Shown here: in pieces, positions 13,686 through 22,850 of the stretch
How positions within the stretch are numbered: the first letter of the stretch is position 1
Layout: each line of letters begins with the position of its first letter
Origin: Bacteroidales bacterium
GTDB taxonomy: Bacteria > Bacteroidota > Bacteroidia > Bacteroidales > Muribaculaceae
Assembly (NCBI GenBank): GCA_003150235.1
Contig: QAMW01000010.1
Span: forward strand, 1 to 27,440
DNA: 27,440 nucleotides
Direction: 5' to 3'
Notes under the pieces: model-generated
Seen by the model: the letters and a program-made list of their open reading frames with translations, nothing else
Database searches by the model: none
What the model was told of the DNA's origin: nothing
Program-made: the position numbers and the translations under genes

Positions 13686-14618
13686 TTATTTGCCGCCGAC
13701 GAGTTTCCAGAAGGTGCCGGGGATGGGGGTGGTGAAGTTCATGTCGCGCTTGGTGACGGGATGGGCGAAGCGGAGTGTCTGCGCATGAAGGGCAAGACGG
13801 TGGATTATCGACGGACCCGCGCCATACTTGCGGTCGCCTGCAATCGGATGACCCATATCCTTCATGTGGACACGTATCTGATTTTTCCTGCCGGTGTCAA
13901 GCTCCACTTCGAGCATGGTGTGACCAAGCCCGCGCTTGATTACGCGATATCGTGTCACGGCAAGCTGCCCCTCTTCGGGATTATCGGTCGAGTAGACCTC
14001 GAAGCGGGAATTTTCGGCAAGATAACTCTTGATTACTCCCTCATCTTTTTCGACCTCACCTTCCACCACAGCTATATATTTGCGGCTCAGCACCATATTG
14101 TTCCAATTATGCTGCATCGCCTCTTTTGCCTGAACAGTGCGGGCGAGCATCATCAGTCCGGAGGTGTCCCGGTCAAGACGATGCACGATAAAAAGTTTGT
14201 TATGAGGGTTTTCCCACTTAACATATTCTCTCATTATCGAATAGGCGGTACCGTCTTTCACTGTGTCAGTACCCATAGATAGCAATCCGTAGCCCTTTTC
14301 TATCACGAGGATATCCTTGTCTTCGTACACCAGCTTCACGCGACGGTTGGAAAACACCTTGAACTCTCTTGTAAGATTCACCTTGACCGTATCACCGGCA
14401 ACAAGGGGAGAATCAAACTGACGCACAGGCATATCGTTGACAGCCACCTGGTTATGTTTCAGAAATTCCTTGACAGTAGTACGTTTACGGTCGGGCATCG
14501 AAGCGATAAGAAACTCCATCAGTTTACCGTCGGCTTTTACGGGATATGTCTCTATCACATCGGGGCGGAATGCAGCAGGGCGCCCTTTACCCTGTTGTGG
14601 CTGATTATTACGTGGCAT
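13686..14618 (-). CDS. RluA/RluD family pseudouridine synthase
   Basis: Isomerises uridine to pseudouridine in structured RNA, probably rRNA. The 310-residue protein has an N-terminal S4 RNA-binding domain (about residues 22-85, TVKEFLKHNQVAVNDMPV) and a catalytic domain with HRLDRDTSGLMMLA, where Asp149 is the nucleophile. The C-terminal motif is GRKNQIRVHMKDMGHPIAGDRKYG. A basic, disordered N-terminus precedes the S4 domain. It follows topA after 14 bp on the same strand and is co-transcribed. The exact target position (RluA, C or D type) cannot be assigned. Confidence 0.93.
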   Translation of the reverse strand: MPRNNQPQQGKGRPAAFRPDVIETYPVKADGKLMEFLIASMPDRKRTTVKEFLKHNQVAVNDMPVRQFDSPLVAGDTVKVNLTREFKVFSNRRVKLVYEDKDILVIEKGYGLLSMGTDTVKDGTAYSIMREYVKWENPHNKLFIVHRLDRDTSGLMMLARTVQAKEAMQHNWNNMVLSRKYIAVVEGEVEKDEGVIKSYLAENSRFEVYSTDNPEEGQLAVTRYRVIKRGLGHTMLEVELDTGRKNQIRVHMKDMGHPIAGDRKYGAGPSIIHRLALHAQTLRFAHPVTKRDMNFTTPIPGTFWKLVGGK

Positions 14619-14632
14619 GGCTCTAAATCAAA

Positions 14633-16957
14633 TTATTTCTTTCTTGAGACACGACGCGACGGCTTCTTTGGCTTCGCATCCTGCTCTTTGATGATTTCGC
14701 GACACTGGTCGATAGTGAGGTCGGCAGGCGACTCTACCGTGCGCGGTATCTTATAGTTGGTCTTGTTGTAAGATATGTAGGGACCGTAAGGCCCGTTAAG
14801 TATCTGCATGTCGGGTTCCTCGTCAAAGGTCTTCAGCAGATTCTTGCTTTCCGATTCCCTTTTGTTGAGAATCAGCGTCTCAGCCTCTGGGAGAGTGATT
14901 GCTGCCGGAGCCATATCTTTAGGTATCGACACGAATTTTCCTTTATGCTTAATATAGGGACCGAAGCGACCGATAGCCACTGTCACCTCCGCATCTTCAA
15001 ATGTACCGAGATTGCGGGGGAACTCAAACAGCTTAAGAGCCTCTTCAAGAGTTATGGTGCTCACCGACTGACCTTTCAGAAGCGATGCAAACTGAGGCTT
15101 TTCCTCGTCCTCGCCGTCACCGATCTGCACGAGCGGACCAAACCGCCCTATCTTCACACTCACCTGGCGACCTGACGGGTCGACACCGAGTATCCTCTCC
15201 CCTACCTTATGCTCAAGACGCATGTTGAGTGCCTGGTCGACATCGGGATGGAATATATTGTAGAATGTGGCAATCTCCTCATTCCAAGGAAGATTACCCT
15301 CGGCGATGTCATCAAACTTCTCCTCCATCTTTGCCGTGAAATCGTAATCAAGAATCGAAGGGAAATACCGGGTAAGGAAATCATTTACCACTACACCTAT
15401 ATCGGTAGGTATGAGCTTTCCTTTGTCAGAGCCGACAATTTCGGAATGAAGCTCATCTTTTATAGCGCCATCCCTAAGCGAAAGCACATTATATTCACGT
15501 TCAGAACCGGGCTTCTCACCTTTTTCTACGTATTCACGCGTCTGTATAGTAGAAATCGTAGGAGCGTAAGTCGACGGTCGACCGATACCGAGCTCTTCCA
15601 TTTTCTTCACAAGCGACGCCTCGGTATAGCGCGGAGGCTGCTGGGTAAAACGCTCGGTAGCGGTGATTTCCTCTGCCGAGACGACTGCACCTTCTTTTAT
15701 AGCGGGAAGACGCGAGGAGTCTTCCTCAAGTTCCTCGTCATCCTTACTTTCTATATATACCTTAAGGAAGCCGTCAAATTTTATCACTTCGCCGGTGGCG
15801 GTGAAATGTTCCTGACGTGTCGACGGCTCAATCTCAACCGTAGTCTTCTCTATCTCGGCGTCAGCCATCTGGGACGCTATGGTACGCTTCCATATCAATC
15901 CATAAAGTTTCTTTTCCTGTGCCGACCCGTCGATACTGTGCATGGATATATCGGTGGGACGTATAGCTTCATGCGCTTCCTGCGCGCCTTTTGACTTTGT
16001 ATGATAATGGCGTGTCTTCAGATAATTCTCGCCAAGCTTACCGTTAATCTCCTTGGCTATCGCATCGATTGCAAGTGCTGAAAGATTCAATGAATCGGTA
16101 CGCATGTAAGTGATGTGTCCCGCTTCATAAAGCCGCTGCGCCACCATCATGGTCTGCGACACGGTGAAACCGAGTTTTCGCGCAGCTTCCTGCTGAAGAG
16201 TCGATGTCGTGAACGGAGGGGCGGGCGACTTGCTCACGGGTTTTACCGTGACAGCACCGACCTTGAATGTAGCGCCGTTGCAGTCGGAAAGGAACTGTCG
16301 TGCTTCCTCAATGTCATGCAATCGCTTGCCAAGCTCGGCGCGAAGCACAGCGTTTCCGGCGGTGTGAAACAGTCCGTTGACACGGTAAAAACTCTCCGAC
16401 TTGAAATTTTTGATTTCTTCCTCACGCTCAACTATTAATCTCACCGCAACCGACTGCACCCTGCCCGCCGACAATGCCGGCTTGATTTTTTTCCACAACA
16501 CCGGTGAAAGTTCAAATCCCACTATGCGGTCAAGCACACGGCGCGCCTGTTGGGCATCAACACGGTTAAGGTCGATTGAACGCGGATGCTGAATGGCGTT
16601 TTCAATAGCGTTTTTCGTAATCTCGTGAAACACGATACGCTTCGTGTTTTCCGGGTCAAGTCCGAGCACCTCGCAAAGATGCCAGGCGATTGCCTCTCCC
16701 TCACGGTCCTCATCGGATGCGAGCCATACCGTATCTGCTTTCTTGACGGCGCTTTTCAACTCGCTCACGAGTGCCTTCTTATCATCGGGAATCTCATATA
16801 CGGGCGCGAAACCGTTTGCCACGTCAATACTGAATTTTTTCTTATTAAGGTCGCGTATGTGACCATAGCTCGACATAACCTTATAGTCCTTTCCAAGAAA
16901 CTTTTCTATTGTCTTTGCCTTTGCCGGCGACTCTACTATGACAAGATTTTTCAGCAT
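14633..16957 (-). CDS. topA: DNA topoisomerase I
   Basis: Type IA topoisomerase that relaxes negative supercoils by transient single-strand breaks. At 774 residues it has the Toprim domain (VIVESPAKAKTIEKFLG from residue 6; acidic triad motif DEDREGE at 82-88), the SAGRVQS motif, and the nucleophile Tyr284 in YMRTDS. The C-terminal part carries IGRFGP and GPYGPYI repeats of the Toprim C-terminal repeat type instead of cysteine zinc ribbons. A Lys/Arg-rich tail ends the protein. The promoter lies 30 bp upstream, and the pseudouridine synthase is the next gene in the transcript. Confidence 0.97.
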   Translation of the reverse strand: MLKNLVIVESPAKAKTIEKFLGKDYKVMSSYGHIRDLNKKKFSIDVANGFAPVYEIPDDKKALVSELKSAVKKADTVWLASDEDREGEAIAWHLCEVLGLDPENTKRIVFHEITKNAIENAIQHPRSIDLNRVDAQQARRVLDRIVGFELSPVLWKKIKPALSAGRVQSVAVRLIVEREEEIKNFKSESFYRVNGLFHTAGNAVLRAELGKRLHDIEEARQFLSDCNGATFKVGAVTVKPVSKSPAPPFTTSTLQQEAARKLGFTVSQTMMVAQRLYEAGHITYMRTDSLNLSALAIDAIAKEINGKLGENYLKTRHYHTKSKGAQEAHEAIRPTDISMHSIDGSAQEKKLYGLIWKRTIASQMADAEIEKTTVEIEPSTRQEHFTATGEVIKFDGFLKVYIESKDDEELEEDSSRLPAIKEGAVVSAEEITATERFTQQPPRYTEASLVKKMEELGIGRPSTYAPTISTIQTREYVEKGEKPGSEREYNVLSLRDGAIKDELHSEIVGSDKGKLIPTDIGVVVNDFLTRYFPSILDYDFTAKMEEKFDDIAEGNLPWNEEIATFYNIFHPDVDQALNMRLEHKVGERILGVDPSGRQVSVKIGRFGPLVQIGDGEDEEKPQFASLLKGQSVSTITLEEALKLFEFPRNLGTFEDAEVTVAIGRFGPYIKHKGKFVSIPKDMAPAAITLPEAETLILNKRESESKNLLKTFDEEPDMQILNGPYGPYISYNKTNYKIPRTVESPADLTIDQCREIIKEQDAKPKKPSRRVSRKK

Positions 16958-16986
16958 GATTACGATATTAAGTCAAAAATTCTCGG

Positions 16987-16994
16987 CAAAATTA
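16987..16994 (-). promoter_or_regulatory. topA promoter, -7 element
   Basis: TAATTTTG on the minus strand, 29 bp before the topA ATG. It lies in the 138-bp gap between dnaX and topA; no clear -33 was found. Confidence 0.6.
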
Positions 16995-17095
16995 GGAAAA
17001 AGTTGCATATATTAATGTACGATTTAACATTTTATCCACTTTTTCCGACTTTCCGTTCTTTTCTATAACAACTCTCGATGCAAAAAAGTCACTGT

Positions 17096-18871
17096 TTACG
17101 TCATTGTTAGATGAAAGTCATCGATTATAGTGTTGAGATAGGAGTGTTTTTGCCGCATATAGTTATACACTTCACTGTCGGTGAGCGACGCACTTGTAGC
17201 TTGACCTTTATTCAAAGTGATGTCGAGTGTCACGTCATCGTTGGCGAGACGGTCACGCAACTCCCCTATCAGAACTCCATACGACTGGCGGATACTGTCA
17301 CGTATCGCCTCACTTTCTACAGTGGCGGAAAATGCGTTGCCTGATGTACGTACGGGCGATGCCATTCTCATGGCATTTACCAGCAGATGCTCTTTCGGAT
17401 GAGTGCCAATAATCGCCTTCCAGGCGGCGGCAAACTGTTCGTCGGTAAACGGCGTATTGCGTTTCACCTGGGGCGACGACACTTTTTTTTCCGCAACGTC
17501 ATTAACCGTCACCTGCTGCTTCAGCGACAGCCCGGGGGCGCGCAATGTGGTGCGCCTCGGTGCCGCGGCGGGAGGCGGCGGCACATTACGTGGTTCATAT
17601 CTTGCTGCCGGTTCGCTCGTGGCTGCCGGTCGCGCAGCTGTAACCGGCGGTTGCCCGGCGGGGGGGACAGCCTGTGGCTGCTGTTGGGCGACAGCGGGTG
17701 TCGCCTGCTGTTGCGGCGTTGTGCCCGGTTGGGTTATCGGGCGTAACCGCCCCTCTCCTGCGCCGCTATCGGGCGAGGGGCCGACCGCTTGGCACAGCTT
17801 TATGAGCGTAAGCTCTACAAGCAACTGCTTATTGGTCGCAATACGGTAATTCAGGTCGGCATCGTTACAAAGATCCATCGCCTTGTAAAGGAACTCCGGA
17901 GTACAGCGTGCCGCAACCTGCGCCATCTCCTTGCGTGCCTCGTCGCTCGCCTCAAGGAGAGAGATGGTTGAGCCGTCGCGAGCTACCATCAGGTCGCGGA
18001 AATGCGATGCAAGACCGTTGATGAAAAACTGCGAGTCAAAACCCTTGTCGAGGATTTCCTTATATATAAGGAGTGCAGCCGGCACATCGCCTTTCAGGAA
18101 AGCGTCGGTCAACCGGTCGTAATATCCGTAATCAAGTATGTTGAGATTCTCGATTGTAGCGTGATAGGTGACATTACCCATGGTCGATGCCGCAACCTGG
18201 TCAAATATCGACAGGGCGTCACGCATTGCACCGTCAGCCTTGCGGGCTATCACGTTTAGTGCCGACGCTTCCGTGGTGACACCTTCCTGCGACGCCACAT
18301 ACTGCAGATGCTCTACCATATCCTGAATCGTGATACGGTTGAAGTCATACACCTGGCAGCGCGACAGTATCGTGGGTATAATCTTATGCTTCTCGGTGGT
18401 AGCGAGTATAAACACCACATACGACGGCGGCTCCTCAAGCGTTTTCAGAAACGCGTTGAAGGCAGCCGTGGTGAGCATGTGGACCTCATCGACGATAAAC
18501 ACCCTGTACTTTGCGTTGACAGGTGGTATCTGCACCTGGTCGACAAGCTCGCGGATATCATCGACACCGTTGTTGGAGGCGGCGTCAAGCTCTATGATGT
18601 TCAGAGAGTTTCCCTTGTTAAATTCAAGACATGACTGACACTCGTTGCAAGCCTCTCCCTCGGGGGTACGGTGCTCGCAGTTGATGGTCTTGGCAAAAAT
18701 ACGCGCACATGATGTCTTTCCGACACCGCGTGACCCGCAAAACAGATAAGCATGGGCAAGCCGCTCCTTGCTTATCGAGTTGCGCAGCGTGGCTGTAAGC
18801 GCTTTCTGCCCCACGACACTGCTGAATGTCGAGGGGCGGTATTTTCGCGCTGATACGATATAGTTTTCCAT
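17096..18871 (-). CDS. dnaX: DNA polymerase III subunit gamma/tau
   Basis: AAA+ motor of the clamp loader, which opens and loads the beta clamp on primed DNA. The 591-residue product has Walker A GSRGVGKT (Lys52), a four-cysteine zinc site (Cys65, 75, 78, 81), Walker B VDEVHM and the sensor motif LATTEKHKIIPTILSRCQ. A Pro/Ala/Gln-rich linker covers roughly residues 370-460, followed by a conserved-looking C-terminal domain of about 110 residues. ATG 18871 is chosen over an in-frame TTG at 18886, which would lie upstream of the inferred transcription start. No programmed-frameshift signal was looked for systematically. Confidence 0.96.
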   Translation of the reverse strand: MENYIVSARKYRPSTFSSVVGQKALTATLRNSISKERLAHAYLFCGSRGVGKTSCARIFAKTINCEHRTPEGEACNECQSCLEFNKGNSLNIIELDAASNNGVDDIRELVDQVQIPPVNAKYRVFIVDEVHMLTTAAFNAFLKTLEEPPSYVVFILATTEKHKIIPTILSRCQVYDFNRITIQDMVEHLQYVASQEGVTTEASALNVIARKADGAMRDALSIFDQVAASTMGNVTYHATIENLNILDYGYYDRLTDAFLKGDVPAALLIYKEILDKGFDSQFFINGLASHFRDLMVARDGSTISLLEASDEARKEMAQVAARCTPEFLYKAMDLCNDADLNYRIATNKQLLVELTLIKLCQAVGPSPDSGAGEGRLRPITQPGTTPQQQATPAVAQQQPQAVPPAGQPPVTAARPAATSEPAARYEPRNVPPPPAAAPRRTTLRAPGLSLKQQVTVNDVAEKKVSSPQVKRNTPFTDEQFAAAWKAIIGTHPKEHLLVNAMRMASPVRTSGNAFSATVESEAIRDSIRQSYGVLIGELRDRLANDDVTLDITLNKGQATSASLTDSEVYNYMRQKHSYLNTIIDDFHLTMT

Positions 18872-18889
18872 TGATTTTCCTTTCAATTA

Positions 18890-18920
18890 CAAAGATATGG
18901 AAAATCAACGGAATGTCAAA
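18890..18920 (-). promoter_or_regulatory. dnaX promoter overlapping the receptor stop codon
   Basis: On the minus strand TTTG (18920-18917), a 19-bp spacer, then TATCTTTG (18897-18890), a full consensus match. The -33 overlaps the stop codon of the upstream TonB-dependent receptor gene. Transcription should start near 18883, just ahead of the ATG at 18871. Confidence 0.7.
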
Positions 18921-20769
18921 ACTTAAACTCCACGCCTCCCATAAGGGTGATACCGGGCATCGGACAACCGTAGACAATCTCGTAATGACGGTCAAGGATA
19001 TTGTCGGCTTTCACCATAAATGTTACAGGCACACGGGTATGGAGCGTATAAGCCGCGCGGAGGTCAAGCAGCGTGTAGTCGCTCTTCACGACCGGGTCGA
19101 GATTGGTGTACAGGCTCCAGATCGTACTGTTTTCCAGCGTAAAGCGGAAGTCGCCCGGCGCATAGTCTACTTTTGCGTTAAGTTTGTTTTTAGGAGCCGC
19201 GAGCAGCGGGGTGTCTGTATGAAGATAACTGTAGTTTGCGCTCACGCTCCACTCTTTGTTGATTATGTATGTTGCGTCGACTTCAAAACCCTTGTTGATA
19301 AACTTCCCTGTATTCATATTCTTTGGTCGACCGTCAATCATCCTGGTCTGTATCATATCTTTCCCGTCGATAAAGAACAGTGCTATCCCCACGTTAAGAC
19401 GCCCTTCAAGGAATCGCTGGCGAAGTTCTACCTCATAATTGTACATATACTCCGGCTTAAGGTCGGGATTAGCGGGCGCATAGAGATACAGCTCGCGCAA
19501 GTTGGGGGCACGGAATCCCTTGCCAAACGAAAATTTCATCGTCGAGCCCTTGAACGGCGAGGCAACAAGTCCTGCCTGTGGTACCCATTCGTTGCCATAC
19601 TGCGAACTGTGCTGAAGCCTTACTCCCGCATTGATTGAAAGCAGGTCATGCCAGAGCCCCTGTTGCACCATCACATAACCGGCTATCTCGTTTTCATGAG
19701 CCTTGAACTCCGCGCTGCGTTTCGACGGGTCAATCTTGTCGGTGTTCCAGTTATGACCTCCCCAATGCACGAAATCGATTCCCGCAGAGATATCGGCGTC
19801 GCGCCACGGGTTCACGGTCTGATAAAGCGTGAAACCCATGTTATAGTCGGTCGAATTAAACAGATAATCACGCGGAGTGGCACCGGGTGCATAGCCGTCG
19901 TCAACCTTGTTTCGGCCCCAGTTGATATAAGCCTGTAGACCCCCGTTGAAACGGTCATAACGGTTTTTGGCGTATATTGACGCCGTACCGCGCTGCAAAC
20001 GGGTCCACATGCTAAGCAACGGACTTTGGGTAGTACCCGGATTATTGGCATGTGTCTGCGACATATCCACGTTCACTCCGGTCTGCCAGTTGTCGGAGGC
20101 ATCATACTGTACCTGCATGAACTCGTTGGCGAGCCAGAACTCGCTTCCCTCACGGTTGCCGTTGCTACGGTCGACCTGACCGGCGACAGTCGCACTGAAC
20201 TTTCCTTTTTTCACTCCTGTTGACACTGCGAATTTCTGTGTCGAGAAAGAGCCGAACATGGCACGTGCCGAACCGAAAACACCGTCGCGAGTCTGACGGC
20301 GCGTAATGATGTTGACCGAACCGCCCATGGCGTTGGAGCCGTACAACAGCGACGACGGACCTTTCACAACCTCAACACGCTCGACTCCGTTTGTCACGTA
20401 TGTATCGGGCAATGAATGACCAAACACTCCCGCCCACTGCGGTTGCCCGTCAATCAGAAACAACACCTTATTCCCTTGTCCGACACCACGTATATTCACC
20501 GCACCGGCGCTTCCACCCGATACACCATAGCCCATAAATCCGCGCTCCGTGACAAAAAGCCCCGGTACATTGCTGACCATGATGGGCAACAACGAGGTCT
20601 CGGCAGAACGCTCGATTGTCTCACTGTTTATCATTGTGACATCAAGTGGCAGTAATTCCACTTTCGTCTTGGCGGGTGCGGTCACCGTAGCCGTAGGCAG
20701 ATTCACGGTATCGGTTGCGACGGCAGTTGCCGACAATGCCATGGCGGCAAAGATTGTAGATAGTGACAT
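18916..20769 (-). CDS. TonB-dependent outer-membrane receptor, BtuB/CirA-like
   Basis: Outer-membrane beta-barrel importer powered by TonB. The 617-residue precursor has a signal peptide of about 19 residues. A plug domain follows, with VNIRGVGQGNKVLFLIDGQP and the hallmark VERVEVVKGPSSLLYGSNAMGGSVNIIT. A roughly 450-residue barrel then ends in the outer-membrane phenylalanine (GGVEFKF). It lacks the carboxypeptidase-like N-terminal domain and SusD partner typical of Bacteroidales glycan receptors. It therefore belongs with the smaller siderophore/cobalamin-type receptors; the substrate is unknown. It stands alone, 45 bp upstream of dnaX. Confidence 0.92.
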   Translation of the reverse strand: MSLSTIFAAMALSATAVATDTVNLPTATVTAPAKTKVELLPLDVTMINSETIERSAETSLLPIMVSNVPGLFVTERGFMGYGVSGGSAGAVNIRGVGQGNKVLFLIDGQPQWAGVFGHSLPDTYVTNGVERVEVVKGPSSLLYGSNAMGGSVNIITRRQTRDGVFGSARAMFGSFSTQKFAVSTGVKKGKFSATVAGQVDRSNGNREGSEFWLANEFMQVQYDASDNWQTGVNVDMSQTHANNPGTTQSPLLSMWTRLQRGTASIYAKNRYDRFNGGLQAYINWGRNKVDDGYAPGATPRDYLFNSTDYNMGFTLYQTVNPWRDADISAGIDFVHWGGHNWNTDKIDPSKRSAEFKAHENEIAGYVMVQQGLWHDLLSINAGVRLQHSSQYGNEWVPQAGLVASPFKGSTMKFSFGKGFRAPNLRELYLYAPANPDLKPEYMYNYEVELRQRFLEGRLNVGIALFFIDGKDMIQTRMIDGRPKNMNTGKFINKGFEVDATYIINKEWSVSANYSYLHTDTPLLAAPKNKLNAKVDYAPGDFRFTLENSTIWSLYTNLDPVVKSDYTLLDLRAAYTLHTRVPVTFMVKADNILDRHYEIVYGCPMPGITLMGGVEFKF

Positions 20770-20831
20770 ACTTTAATTTTGGAAATGAGGTTTATGACTT
20801 TATTTTTAACACATTTTGCACATTAACGCGA

Positions 20832-20860
20832 CAAATATAACGACTATTCAACGGCTTCAA
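20832..20860 (-). promoter_or_regulatory. Receptor gene promoter (weak match)
   Basis: TATATTTG (20839-20832, minus) with TTG (20860-20858) at an 18-bp spacing, slightly short for this promoter type. The leader would be about 55 nt. No cobalamin riboswitch motif was recognised in it. Confidence 0.45.
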
Positions 20861-20880
20861 CAGCTTGATTGCAAGCGAGC

Positions 20881-20962
20881 TGTAGGGATGCTCCACGGAG
20901 CATCCGCCGGTTTTATGGTTCATTAACCCTGTTTTCGGATGCACCATGGTGCATCCCTACCT
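20881..20962. repeat. Inverted pair of GTAGGGATG hairpin repeats
   Basis: The + strand copy reads TGTAGGGATG with the stem GGATGCTCC/GGAGCATCC (20886-20905). The minus-strand copy centres on GGATGCACCATGGTGCATCC (20937-20956), a perfect 20-bp palindrome, flanked by CTAC. Outer bases are shared while the inner stem differs. They occupy the 350-bp gap 20770-21119, which has no gene. Confidence 0.65.
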
Positions 20963-20998
20963 GATAATAAAGCTCTTACGTAATATTCCCCGCTATGT

Positions 20999-21097
20999 AT
21001 CGGGCGAGCTTCCACTCGCCCCTACAGCTACGGATTGGTTCTCAATTAGAGACAATACGCCAGCCGATGTAGGGGCGGGTGGAAGCTCGCCCGCATC
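20999..21097. repeat. Inverted pair of GTAGGGGCG hairpin repeats
   Basis: The minus-strand copy has GGGCGAG (21002-21008) pairing with CTCGCCC (21015-21021), followed by CTACAGCTACG. The + strand copy reads GATGTAGGGGCG (21067-21077... stem 21073-21077 with 21088-21092) closed by CATC at 21094-21097. They are the same family as the pair at 20881-20962 and the single copy at 27227, with the stem GGGCG in place of GGATG. They lie between the receptor and POT genes, and the second is close to the POT stop. Confidence 0.65.
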
Positions 21098-21119
21098 GCG
21101 ACAACGCTATGCGCTGTCA

Positions 21120-22811
21120 TCAGATAGCGTCATCTTCCACGCCGTCAACCGGGTCGAGAGCCGGAGCATCGGCGGTAGCCGACTCAAGTTTCTTCATTAT
21201 CGAGAAAATGAAGGCGGCAGAGACAAGACATATCACGATGAGTATTCCCCAAAGCATCGCGGTAGAGACCTTGCCCCAAAGGAACATAGGGATTGACACA
21301 AGGTAGTTACCTACTGCCGTGGCAGCAAACCATCCACCCATCATCGAGCCTTTCAATTTCGGAGGTGCCACCTTGCTGACAAATGATATACCCATAGGCG
21401 AGAGCAACAGCTCGGCGAAGGTGAGCAACAGATAAGTGCCGATAAGCCAGTTGGGCGACACAGCGGCAGAAGTGCCCACGATAGAAAGCGAGCCGATACA
21501 CATCACGCCGTATGCGACAGCAGCCATGAGCATACCGTAACCGATTTTGCGCGGTGCCGACGGCTCTTTTTTCTTCTTTGCAAGCCATCCGAAGAGCGCG
21601 AGGCTGACCGGGGTAAGCGCAACCACATAGAAGGGGTTGAACTGCTGATATTGCTGCGGCTGTATACCGGTCAACGGTTCGGGAGTGGTATTATAGAAAT
21701 AATAGAGTGCCCAGGCGACAAGAGCAAGTATCGCAACCGATATAATCCGGCTCAGGTTGCTCTTGCTCTGGAAGAGGTTGAACAATGCATACACACCCAC
21801 GGCGATGCTGAGAAGTGCCCATACGTTAAAGCCGATGCGTGTCCACCCGGAAGCCTCGGGAGCAGTACAGGTCTTTGCAAACTCAGTAAGGGTCGCGCCA
21901 TTCTGATGGAACACCATCCAGAAGAATATCACCACTGCAAACACGAGCAATAGAGCTACCACGCGCTGCTTGGTCTGCGACGGAGTGAGTTCCGGACCGG
22001 TTGATTCGGCAGCCTTTGCCGAAGGATTCTTCTTGTCGGTGAGTATGTGGGCGTAAGTCTTTCTGCCGAGGAAATAAATCAGGAAGCTGACAATCAACGA
22101 TGCGCAGGCTATCGCAAATCCGTAACTGTAACCTGTTGTAAGCGTTGTGATATATTGCGAAGCCCATGCAGCAAGGTCGGCACCGGGTGTCATTCCTGCC
22201 TCTGTGGCGGTGGCAATAAGGTCGGCACCGTTTTCAGCACCGTCAAGATACTGGTTGCAAAGTGCCGGGAGAGTGCTGACATAGGTAAGACCCTGAGCCT
22301 TCATGGCGACATTGCACATAGCTGTGGCAGCCATAGGGGCAAACATCGAGCCGATATTGATAGCCATATAGAACAGGGAGAATGCGGCATCACGCTGCCC
22401 GCTGAAACGGGCGTTGTTGTAAAGGTCGCCTACCATCACCTGAAGATTACCCTTGAACAGTCCGGTACCTATTGCAATAAGCAACAGCGATGCACAAAGT
22501 ATCACAAGCGACGAGGTGCTGCGTATCTCCGTGGGGATAGCCATGATCATATAGCCTACAAACATCACGGCGATACCGGTCACGACACACTTCGAGAAGC
22601 TCCAGCGGTCGGCAACCCAGCCGCCTATAAGGGGCATGAAATATACAAGAGCGAGGAATCCTGCGTAAATCTGACCCGACACCGTCGAATCAAATCCGAA
22701 TTTAGCCTGCAGGAACAGCAAGAAAATTGCGAGCATTGTGTAGTAGCCGAAGCGCTCGCCGGTATTGGCAAGCGAAAGCACATACAGTCCTGCCGGTTGA
22801 TTTTTAAACAT
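21120..22811 (-). CDS. POT/PTR2 family proton-dependent peptide transporter
   Basis: An MFS-fold inner-membrane symporter for di- and tripeptides (563 residues, about 14 membrane segments). The start YVLSLANTGERFGYYTMLAIF contains the POT motif ExxERFxYY, but the first acidic position is Asn (NTGERFGYY). FYMAINIGSMFAP and LIGGWVADRW are further family motifs. A later GISFVSKVAPPKLKGSMMGGWF block is also typical. A long loop with KNPSAKAAESTGPELTPSQT lies mid-protein. It follows sufE after 39 bp without a visible promoter and probably belongs to the M28-sufE transcript, so a secreted peptidase and a peptide importer are co-expressed. Confidence 0.92.
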   Translation of the reverse strand: MFKNQPAGLYVLSLANTGERFGYYTMLAIFLLFLQAKFGFDSTVSGQIYAGFLALVYFMPLIGGWVADRWSFSKCVVTGIAVMFVGYMIMAIPTEIRSTSSLVILCASLLLIAIGTGLFKGNLQVMVGDLYNNARFSGQRDAAFSLFYMAINIGSMFAPMAATAMCNVAMKAQGLTYVSTLPALCNQYLDGAENGADLIATATEAGMTPGADLAAWASQYITTLTTGYSYGFAIACASLIVSFLIYFLGRKTYAHILTDKKNPSAKAAESTGPELTPSQTKQRVVALLLVFAVVIFFWMVFHQNGATLTEFAKTCTAPEASGWTRIGFNVWALLSIAVGVYALFNLFQSKSNLSRIISVAILALVAWALYYFYNTTPEPLTGIQPQQYQQFNPFYVVALTPVSLALFGWLAKKKKEPSAPRKIGYGMLMAAVAYGVMCIGSLSIVGTSAAVSPNWLIGTYLLLTFAELLLSPMGISFVSKVAPPKLKGSMMGGWFAATAVGNYLVSIPMFLWGKVSTAMLWGILIVICLVSAAFIFSIMKKLESATADAPALDPVDGVEDDAI

Positions 22812-22850
22812 AGATGATTGGTGTTTATGATTAATACTACTTTCTATTCA

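Noticed and set aside
15570..15590. GTCGAC repeats within topA.
   Set aside because: They encode conserved topA residues and are ordinary coding sequence.
20770..20860. Cobalamin riboswitch before the BtuB-like receptor.
   Set aside because: The leader is only about 55 nt and lacks the conserved B12-box.
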